From contig DIEP01000122.1 in the NCBI GenBank assembly GCA_002418685.1, forward strand, positions 1 to 16,986: DNA of 16,986 nucleotides, read 5' to 3'. The notes under the pieces are model-generated. The model was not told the DNA's origin and did not search any database. It saw nothing but the letters and a program-made list of their open reading frames with translations. This document shows, in pieces, positions 6,514 through 12,954 of this stretch; the stretch's first letter is position 1, and every line of letters starts with the position of its first letter. This DNA comes from Ignavibacteria bacterium UBA5771. GTDB taxonomy: Bacteria > Bacteroidota > Ignavibacteria > Kapaibacteriales > UBA2268. The position numbers were made by a program, and so were the translations under genes.

Positions 6514-8570
6514 TGATGGAATTTAATTCAATAAATATATTTTTCATATTTTTCTTCTTGGGATCTGTTTCTTTCTTTTATTTCAATGCTTTGAGATTTT
6601 TCCAGAGTTTGAAATTAGCAAAGCCCATCAATCGAACAGATCATTTTTGGCAAAGATTGTGGGTAACCGTAAAAATTGCATTCGGGCAAACGCGTATTCT
6701 ACATGACAAAAATGCGGGTTGGCTTCACGCTTCAATATTCTGGGGCTTTCTTGTATTTTTAATTTCAGCAAGTGAAGCTGTAATACAAGGATTTGTGCCC
6801 GAGTTTAGTTGGAATTTCCTCGGAATTATCTATTCAGTAATTACATTTTCTACGGATTTAGCAGCAATTGCAATAATTGCCGCAGTTCTATATGCTCTGT
6901 GGAGGAGATTTGCTCAAAAAGTTAAGCGATTGCAAGGTGATACTTCCGAAAAAATTGATGCAATACTTGTGCTCGGATTTATCTTGATTATTGTTTGCTC
7001 ATTATTGCTGCAGAATGTGGCACATTCACAATTCCAATCCCCCGTAGATTATGCTATTCATCCTGTTTCTGTATTAATCAGCTCATTGATTTCGTTTGAA
7101 TCACCGCGGACATTTTACTATATTTTCTGGTTCCTTCACATTGGAACAATTCTGATATTTATAAATTATCTCTTTTATTCCAAGCATTTCCACGTTTATA
7201 CTTCGATTTTTAATGTCTTTTTCGGGTCAGAGAATATCCCGAACAAATTGGAACCAATCAATTTTGAAGATGAAACAATCGAGAAATACGGAGCCACCGA
7301 AGTTACTGATTTAACGTGGAAATCTCTGTTGGATGGGTATAGCTGCACTCATTGCGGTCGATGCACAAGTGTATGTCCCGCGAACCTTACAGGCAAAATC
7401 CTTGACCCAAGAAGGGTGATAGTCGAAATTCGCAAACGAACTGAGGAATTAACCCCTATTTTAATAAAACAAAATGCTTCGAGCAACTCAAATGGAGAGG
7501 AACTTTCTCCAGAAGAAGAAGCAATTTTGAATAGAAAATTTCTTGGCGACTACGAATCAATCGAAGCATTATGGGAATGCACTACTTGCGGAGCATGTAT
7601 GGAAGAGTGCCCAATTACAATCGAACACGTTCCCGCAATTGTCGAGATGAGACGCAGCCTTGTCCTGATGGAATCTAACTTTCCTCAGCAGTTGCAACCT
7701 ACTTTTGATAATATGGAAAATGCAGGCAATCCTTGGGGATTTCCTCAAGCTGAAAGAGCAGATTGGGCAAAAGATTTAGATGTAAAAATTGCCGCCGAAA
7801 ATCCTGATTTCGAATATCTATATTGGGTGGGATGCCCAGGTAGTTATGACGATAATGCCAAAAAAACAACTCGTGCTTTTGCTCAAATTCTTAAAGCTGC
7901 AAAAATTGATTTTGCAATTCTTGGAAATGAAGAAAAATGCAATGGAGACATTGCTCGCAGAAGTGGTAATGAGTATCTTGCTAATTCTTTGATAAATGAA
8001 AATGCTGATACTCTAAAAAAATATAATGTGCAAAAAATAATCACAACCTGCCCGCATTGCTTTAATATTTTCAAAAATGAGTACCCCGATTATGGAATCA
8101 ATTGCGAAGTGATACACCATACTCAACTTATTGACCAATTAATTAAAGAAAATAAGATAGCATTCAGCGATACCAATTCTGAAAAAACAACAATTGCATA
8201 TCACGATTCATGCTATCTTGGAAGGTATAATCAAATTTATGAAGCACCGCGAAATATTTTGCAAAGTATTAAAAATGTAGAACTAATCGAAGCCGAACGG
8301 AATCGCGAAAATGGTTTATGTTGCGGTGCAGGTGGTGGTCAAATGTTTATGGAGGAAATCTCGGGTAAACGCGTCAATATCGAACGGACTGAGGAACTCA
8401 CTCAATCGAAGCCATCTTGCGTGGCATTAAATTGTCCATTTTGCAACACAATGATTTCCGATGGAGTAAAATCTTTGGAAATTGAAGAAACACAAGTTAA
8501 AGATATTGCTCAAATCGTCTTTGAAAATATGAATTATGAGAAATATCCTGAAATTGATTTTAAATTTTAA
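6513..8570 (+). CDS. Membrane-bound Fe-S oxidoreductase: NarI-like cytochrome b plus HdrD-like domains
   Basis: A 685-aa redox protein. Residues 1-237 hold about five membrane helices (near 7-27, 70-95, 102-130, 148-170, 200-223), with His72 and His209 as candidate heme ligands, as in NarI/HdrE-like subunits. Residues 278-367 carry two [4Fe-4S] motifs: C278/C281/C284/C288-P and C356/C359/C362/C366-P. Two CCG (heterodisulfide-reductase-like) domains follow. The first is C441...C476-N...C513-PH-C516, with a single Cys where the classical motif has CC. The second is complete: C567...C603-C604...C641-PF-C644. Such proteins pass electrons between a soluble donor, often ETF or a dehydrogenase, and menaquinone; the donor here is unknown. 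Start ATG 6513 overlaps the ABC stop, and ATG 6516 is an alternative. Confidence 0.9.
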   Translation: MMEFNSINIFFIFFFLGSVSFFYFNALRFFQSLKLAKPINRTDHFWQRLWVTVKIAFGQTRILHDKNAGWLHASIFWGFLVFLISASEAVIQGFVPEFSWNFLGIIYSVITFSTDLAAIAIIAAVLYALWRRFAQKVKRLQGDTSEKIDAILVLGFILIIVCSLLLQNVAHSQFQSPVDYAIHPVSVLISSLISFESPRTFYYIFWFLHIGTILIFINYLFYSKHFHVYTSIFNVFFGSENIPNKLEPINFEDETIEKYGATEVTDLTWKSLLDGYSCTHCGRCTSVCPANLTGKILDPRRVIVEIRKRTEELTPILIKQNASSNSNGEELSPEEEAILNRKFLGDYESIEALWECTTCGACMEECPITIEHVPAIVEMRRSLVLMESNFPQQLQPTFDNMENAGNPWGFPQAERADWAKDLDVKIAAENPDFEYLYWVGCPGSYDDNAKKTTRAFAQILKAAKIDFAILGNEEKCNGDIARRSGNEYLANSLINENADTLKKYNVQKIITTCPHCFNIFKNEYPDYGINCEVIHHTQLIDQLIKENKIAFSDTNSEKTTIAYHDSCYLGRYNQIYEAPRNILQSIKNVELIEAERNRENGLCCGAGGGQMFMEEISGKRVNIERTEELTQSKPSCVALNCPFCNTMISDGVKSLEIEETQVKDIAQIVFENMNYEKYPEIDFKF

Positions 8571-8575
8571 ATTTA

Positions 8576-10303
8576 ATGGAAAAAGAAACACCATATCTGG
8601 TTACAGCATTAAAATTTAGACCGCTTAAATTTAGTGATGTCGTTGGGCAAGAGCATATCACCAAAACTTTGATAAATGCAATTAATTTGAATCGGATGCA
8701 TCATGCCTATCTTTTTAGCGGACCTCGTGGTGTTGGCAAGACAACTACAGCTCGCATTTTAGCACGTGCCTTGAATTGCTTAAATCCCGTTGATGGTGAA
8801 CCCTGCAATGTATGCGATAACTGCAAGGCGATGCTTGAGAATCGCTCAATGGATATAAACGAGATTGATGGTGCGTCGAATAATAGCGTTGATGATATTC
8901 GAGCATTAAGAGAAAACGCTAAATTCCCGCCAATCCTTGGAAAATATAAAATTTATATCATCGATGAAGTCCACATGCTTTCGACAAGTGCTTTCAATGC
9001 ATTATTGAAAATATTGGAAGAGCCGCCCAAGCATTTGCTGTTTATGTTTGCAACTACCGAACCGCATAAAGTCCCTGCAACGATTGTGAGTCGATGCCAA
9101 CGCTTCGATTTTCATCGTATGGAAATTGCAAAGATTACCGAGCAATTGCGTGCTATTTCTGAAATTGAAAATATTAAAATTGATGAAGAATCGCTCTTTG
9201 CCATTGCTAAAAAAGCAGATGGCTCAATGCGCGATGCAGAAAGCATATTCGACCAAGTAATTTCATTCACTGATGGCGAAATCACACTGCCCAAAGTCTC
9301 AGTTGCTTTGCATTTGATTGATGATGATTTTTTCTTTGATATTTCTGATGCAATTGTTTCGAAAGATTTGAAAAAAGTTTTCCAAATTTCCTCACAAGTT
9401 GCACAACGTGGCTATGACTATCTGGAAACCCTACAAGGTTTACTTGAACATTTCAGAAATTTGCTTGCTGTGAAGGTAGCAAATTCAACAGAATTTCTTG
9501 AAACTTCACAATATTTTGCGGAGAAATATGTGCAATTTGCAAAAAAATTTGAGACTCAGGACTTGATTCGTTTCATTCAAATAATTTCAAATGCTGAGCA
9601 GCAACTGAAATTTTCACCACAGCAAAAGATACGCTTCGAGATAACTTTGTCATTGCTTGCTTCTATTCCTAACTCAGTGGATTTAAATGAATTATTAAAA
9701 GAAATAGAAAATTTAAAATCTCAACCAAATATAAATGCCGATCCTAATAAACCGAGGCAACCGCGACAACCCGCACAATCATCTACAAATATTTCACAAC
9801 AAAGCAGTCGCGAAATTCCAATCGAACCTAATAGAGGCGTAGAAAAAACTGCCTTACCATTGCAAGATTTGCCAAAATCAACAAAATCTGAGACAATAAT
9901 TTCAAAAGAGCAAATTGAAGAAAAATGGAATTTATTTATTGATAAATTTGCAACACCAGAAAATAATTTGAGTTCACTTGCTCTTGCTAAATTTTCTTTT
10001 GACGATAATCAAATTATCCTTTATGCAGAAACACAGGGTGTTTTTGATAATTTTTCAAGTCCTTCGAGAAAAAATAAAATCGAAAAATTTGCTAAAGAAT
10101 TCTTTGGAGATAGTATAGAATTTAAAGTAGTTCCAAATTTCACTGCTACAGAAAATATAGAAAATAACAAGACAAAATCAATAAAAACGTCAAGTAAAAA
10201 CAGCAATGATAATTCAATTGTCTCTAATGAAAAGGTTAGTAGCAACCAATCAGAAATTGAAAAAGCAATAATTGAGTTATTCAATGCAAAAGAAAATAAT
10301 TAA
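8576..10303 (+). CDS. dnaX: DNA polymerase III subunit gamma/tau
   Basis: The clamp-loader ATPase of the replicative polymerase, 575 aa. The AAA+ module begins with the conserved YLVTALKFRPLKFSDVVGQEH. Walker A is GPRGVGKTT (49-57), the zinc module uses C68, C77, C80 and C83, Walker B is IIDEVHM (128-134), and sensor/arginine-finger regions include FATTEPHKVPATIVSRCQRF. A Pro/Gln/Ser/Asn-rich linker follows at about 385-450, then a tau-type C-terminal domain. I see no convincing A-AAA-AAG slippery site with a stem-loop, so a gamma form made by frameshifting is not supported. The gene lies 5 bp after the Fe-S oxidoreductase and 10 bp before bcp. Its usual neighbours (recR, the YbaB/EbfC-family gene) are missing. 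Confidence 0.96.
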   Translation: MEKETPYLVTALKFRPLKFSDVVGQEHITKTLINAINLNRMHHAYLFSGPRGVGKTTTARILARALNCLNPVDGEPCNVCDNCKAMLENRSMDINEIDGASNNSVDDIRALRENAKFPPILGKYKIYIIDEVHMLSTSAFNALLKILEEPPKHLLFMFATTEPHKVPATIVSRCQRFDFHRMEIAKITEQLRAISEIENIKIDEESLFAIAKKADGSMRDAESIFDQVISFTDGEITLPKVSVALHLIDDDFFFDISDAIVSKDLKKVFQISSQVAQRGYDYLETLQGLLEHFRNLLAVKVANSTEFLETSQYFAEKYVQFAKKFETQDLIRFIQIISNAEQQLKFSPQQKIRFEITLSLLASIPNSVDLNELLKEIENLKSQPNINADPNKPRQPRQPAQSSTNISQQSSREIPIEPNRGVEKTALPLQDLPKSTKSETIISKEQIEEKWNLFIDKFATPENNLSSLALAKFSFDDNQIILYAETQGVFDNFSSPSRKNKIEKFAKEFFGDSIEFKVVPNFTATENIENNKTKSIKTSSKNSNDNSIVSNEKVSSNQSEIEKAIIELFNAKENN

Positions 10304-10307
10304 GGAG
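10302..10307 (+). promoter_or_regulatory. Strong ribosome binding site fixing the bcp start
   Basis: AAGGAG overlaps the dnaX stop codon (TAAGGAG) and lies 6 nt before ATG 10314. It selects this ATG over the in-frame upstream codons, including one at 10272 inside dnaX. Confidence 0.85.
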
Positions 10308-10313
10308 TCAAAT

Positions 10314-10784
10314 ATGGCATTAAATATTGGTGATAAAGCTCCCGATTTCAAAGCAATCAATGATGATGGCGAAGAATTTAAGCTTGCTGATCATCTTGGG
10401 AATTGGATTGTTCTATATTTTTATCCAAAGGATAATACGCCTGGTTGCACAAAGGAAGCATGTTCATTCCGTGATAATATGGAAAGAATAACCTCATTTA
10501 ACGCGAAAGTATTCGGAGTTAGCTTCGATTCGACCAATTCGCACACAAATTTCAAAGAAAAGCATTCATTAAACTTTACATTATTAAGCGATCCCGATAA
10601 GGAAATTGCTAAAAAGTATGAGGTATTCGGAGAAAAATCAATGTTCGGTAAAACTGTGCTTGGATTGAAACGTTCAACGTTTATTATTGATCCACAAGGC
10701 AATATTAGATGGGCAAAAAGAAATGTGAAAGTAGATGGTCACGTTGACGAGGTAATATCCAAATTGCAAGAATTACAATCTTAA
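10314..10784 (+). CDS. bcp: Thioredoxin-dependent peroxiredoxin, Bcp/PrxQ type
   Basis: A cytosolic thiol peroxidase of 156 aa that reduces hydrogen peroxide and organic hydroperoxides using thioredoxin. The N terminus MALNIGDKAPDF is canonical. The peroxidatic Cys45 lies in PKDNTPGCTKEAC and the resolving Cys50 is five residues later, the spacing diagnostic of atypical 2-Cys PrxQ/Bcp enzymes. The downstream RSTFIIDPQGNIRWAKRNVKVDGHVDEV is also typical. The start is set by AAGGAG six bases upstream. It follows dnaX by 10 bp and overlaps the tatD start by one base (TAATG), so it is part of the operon and likely translationally coupled to tatD. Confidence 0.96.
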   Translation: MALNIGDKAPDFKAINDDGEEFKLADHLGNWIVLYFYPKDNTPGCTKEACSFRDNMERITSFNAKVFGVSFDSTNSHTNFKEKHSLNFTLLSDPDKEIAKKYEVFGEKSMFGKTVLGLKRSTFIIDPQGNIRWAKRNVKVDGHVDEVISKLQELQS

Positions 10785-12286
10785 TGATAGATACACATTC
10801 CCATATATTTGCAGATGAATTCGACGAGGACAGAGAAGAGATGCTTGCTCGTGCTTTCTCAGCAGGAATTGAAAACGTTATAATGCCTGCGATTGAACCT
10901 ACTACATATGATAAGGTTATCGATTTGGTTGAACAGTATGAGCAGTTGTATTGTGCAATTGGCGTGCATCCACAAAATGCCCAAAGCTACGATGAAAGAG
11001 CGAAATCGCAAATCAGGGAATTGGCATCACATCCGAAAGTGAAGGCAATTGGCGAGATTGGACTTGATTATTATTATGATTATTGCCCGAAAGATATTCA
11101 GGTAGAAGCATTTATAAGTCAAATTAAAATTGCAAAGGAATATAATTTGCCTATTATCGTTCATAATCGAGAAGCATCTGAAGATTTATTATCAATACTC
11201 GAAAATGAACAGGATGGGACTTTGAAGGGTGTATTGCATTGCTTTTCTCAAGATGTAGAATTTATGAAGAAAGCTATTGAATTAGGATTTTTGATTTCTT
11301 TTACAGGCAATATTACTTATAAAAGTGCTGATGCACTTCGTGAAGTTGTTCGCGAAGCACCAATTGAAAAAATTATGATTGAAACAGACGCACCTTGGCT
11401 GGCACCTGTCCCTTTCCGTGGCAAAAGAAATGAACCGTCGTATATTATTAAAATTGCAGAAAAAATTGCAGAAATTAAATCGATTACATTAAATGAAGTT
11501 AATATAATGACAACAAAAACGGCAAAAACATTTTTTTCTCTTACTATTTTATTACTGGTTTTGTTATTTCCCTCTTTGAGTTACGCTCAAACAGAAACAA
11601 TCTATGATGATGAGGAAATATATTACGAAGATTCCGTTGAGCAATCTAAAAATCCTGTGGAAAAATTTATTGGCTTTGGACCGATATTGGGTATAAATAC
11701 TATAGTTGACACATATTATCCCGACAATCAAGATATTTCTTATGATGGTTTATTTGCTATCGGTGGAACTATAGTTTACGGTGGAACATTTGATTGGGTG
11801 CTCGCTCAATTATCTTTGATATATTCTTATAACAAGAAACCAACAATGGATACAAAGGTACACGACTCATTGCACCCACTTCCTGCAAATGAGCATTATT
11901 TTAGTGAATTCACATTAAATTGGATTCCCAATCCGCATAGCAGAGTGAATTTTTACTTGATTACAGGTATTTCTAATATCACGAATATTTTTTCTCAATA
12001 CGATTCAGCGAGTTATCCTCTTCAACATCGAGAAACTCTGAATAACATAGGACTAATTACAGGATTGGGTTTCGTTGTAAATATTCCCGTCAAGAATGCA
12101 GGACTGTTTTGCTTGAATGCAGAATGGAGACTTAATTTTATGTTAGGTCGTAGCCAGAGAAATTATGATCCAAGATTTAGTCCTCCCGACGTCCGTTATT
12201 ATAACCCAAGCGAGAACAGCACTTTTTATTCGATACCTCGATTTGGAGTTGTTTGGTTTCCTCCATTTAAAGAATGGTTCAATTGA
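10784..12286 (+). CDS. TatD-family metal-dependent hydrolase fused in frame to a signal peptide and envelope beta-protein
   Basis: A single 500-codon frame. Residues 1 to about 253 form an apparently complete TatD nuclease/hydrolase: H5 and H7 (THSH), E91 (GEIGLD), H127 (IIVHNR), H152 (LHCFS), D202 (ETDAPWLAPVP) and GKRNEPSYI, ending with the family's terminal helix TTKTAKTFFSL. No stop follows. Instead residues 254-268 (ILLLVLLFPSLSYA) form a signal-peptide core with a likely cleavage at SYA/QTE. Residues 269-500 are acidic at first (DDEEIYYEDS), then rich in aromatic, alternating beta strands and Gly turns, and end in WFPPFKEWF, as in small outer-membrane barrels. I cannot name that domain's family. 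The frame is the last of the six-gene operon, overlapping bcp by one base. Either it is a true fusion, or an internal ATG at 11507 makes the second half separately. Confidence 0.85.
   Translation: MIDTHSHIFADEFDEDREEMLARAFSAGIENVIMPAIEPTTYDKVIDLVEQYEQLYCAIGVHPQNAQSYDERAKSQIRELASHPKVKAIGEIGLDYYYDYCPKDIQVEAFISQIKIAKEYNLPIIVHNREASEDLLSILENEQDGTLKGVLHCFSQDVEFMKKAIELGFLISFTGNITYKSADALREVVREAPIEKIMIETDAPWLAPVPFRGKRNEPSYIIKIAEKIAEIKSITLNEVNIMTTKTAKTFFSLTILLLVLLFPSLSYAQTETIYDDEEIYYEDSVEQSKNPVEKFIGFGPILGINTIVDTYYPDNQDISYDGLFAIGGTIVYGGTFDWVLAQLSLIYSYNKKPTMDTKVHDSLHPLPANEHYFSEFTLNWIPNPHSRVNFYLITGISNITNIFSQYDSASYPLQHRETLNNIGLITGLGFVVNIPVKNAGLFCLNAEWRLNFMLGRSQRNYDPRFSPPDVRYYNPSENSTFYSIPRFGVVWFPPFKEWFN
11507..12286 (+). 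CDS. Possible nested, same-frame gene for a secreted beta-rich envelope protein
   Basis: ATG 11507 (codon 242 of the TatD frame) would start a 259-aa protein with an ideal signal peptide: a lysine-containing n-region (MTTKTAK), hydrophobic core TILLLVLLFPSL and cleavage after SYA, about residue 27. The mature part of about 232 aa has features of an outer-membrane beta-barrel: amphipathic strands such as YFSEFTLNWI and RVNFYLITGIS, Gly/Asn turns and an aromatic C terminus. The upstream ribosome binding site is weak (GAAG about 10 nt before). Its n-region and the TatD terminal helix are the same codons in the same frame. I infer this product because a Sec signal buried after a folded 250-residue enzyme would not normally work. 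Confidence 0.5.
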   Translation: MTTKTAKTFFSLTILLLVLLFPSLSYAQTETIYDDEEIYYEDSVEQSKNPVEKFIGFGPILGINTIVDTYYPDNQDISYDGLFAIGGTIVYGGTFDWVLAQLSLIYSYNKKPTMDTKVHDSLHPLPANEHYFSEFTLNWIPNPHSRVNFYLITGISNITNIFSQYDSASYPLQHRETLNNIGLITGLGFVVNIPVKNAGLFCLNAEWRLNFMLGRSQRNYDPRFSPPDVRYYNPSENSTFYSIPRFGVVWFPPFKEWFN

Positions 12287-12288
12287 TC

Positions 12289-12942
12289 CTATAATTTTAT
12301 TTTTAATCTAACGACGAGGTCCCCTCGATATTCTGAATAAGGAAAGAGTATTGTATCCGCAGGTTGATTAAGATATTTGCTATATTCGGCTTGCACATAG
12401 AAATATGGTCTTGTCTTCAATAAATCTGATATAACAATTGCTTCTTCTTGGGGAATAGAATAAATATGCCTCGGATTTTTATAATATTCTGATACGCTGA
12501 CATTATAGAAATCAGCAAGTGTAAATGGTTGAATTTGGTTATCAATTTCGAAATCATCGGGATTAAGTGATTGTTCATTTCCTGCAACCTTTGGTTTAGC
12601 AAACACTATCGTATAACGTACATGTTCAAATATTACTTCATCAACGTTCGGAACAAATGGTTTAGGAGGATTGCCTGGTAATACTAAAGAATCCACCCAA
12701 ATGCTAAATTGATAAAGTTCGGCGCGGTCAATTCTATCCTTGTTTGTTTTATATTCATCATATTGGTATAAATTAGAAAAAGTCAATCCAATGTCAGGCA
12801 CTTTTCTATCAGTGCTTTTATCATAAAAATATATAGGAATTTGCACTGTAAATTCACTGAAATCATCAATTGTTTTGGTATAGCAGGAAGTCAACAATAT
12901 GCTGAAAAACGATATAATTAAGATATTTTTTATATATTTCAT
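12289..12942 (-). CDS. Lipoprotein of unknown function
   Basis: A 217-aa protein with a type II signal peptide: MKYIKN, a hydrophobic core, and lipobox LTSC with the lipidated Cys at residue 20. The residues after it (YTKTIDD) include Asp at +5 and +6, giving no clear sorting rule. The mature domain is beta-rich with many Tyr, Phe, Pro and Asp residues (VQIPIYFYDKSTDRKVPD, FPYSEYRGDLVVRLKIKL); I recognise no family. It is the second gene of a pair with the OmpA-type gene. The gap is only 12 bp and contains AAGGAG 6 nt before the ATG. It may therefore be an outer-membrane partner of that protein. Its stop codon lies 2 bp from the end of the convergent tatD-fusion frame. Confidence 0.85.
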   Translation of the reverse strand: MKYIKNILIISFFSILLTSCYTKTIDDFSEFTVQIPIYFYDKSTDRKVPDIGLTFSNLYQYDEYKTNKDRIDRAELYQFSIWVDSLVLPGNPPKPFVPNVDEVIFEHVRYTIVFAKPKVAGNEQSLNPDDFEIDNQIQPFTLADFYNVSVSEYYKNPRHIYSIPQEEAIVISDLLKTRPYFYVQAEYSKYLNQPADTILFPYSEYRGDLVVRLKIKL

Positions 12943-12948
12943 TTTTTT

Positions 12949-12954
12949 CTCCTT
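12949..12954 (-). promoter_or_regulatory. Ribosome binding site of the lipoprotein gene
   Basis: AAGGAG on the minus strand, directly after the OmpA-gene stop codon (TGA-AAGGAG) and 6 nt before ATG 12942. It ties the lipoprotein to the OmpA transcript and fixes its start. Confidence 0.8.

Noticed and set aside
9205..9220. Programmed frameshift site in dnaX (A-rich run at AAAAAAG)
   Set aside because: The run is in the wrong codon phase for the A-AAA-AAG slip, it lies in the conserved AAA+ part, and no stem-loop or Shine-Dalgarno-like stimulator is evident.
10272..10313. Upstream start for the peroxiredoxin inside dnaX
   Set aside because: AAGGAG at 10302-10307 and the canonical MALNIGDKAPDF N terminus fix the start at 10314.
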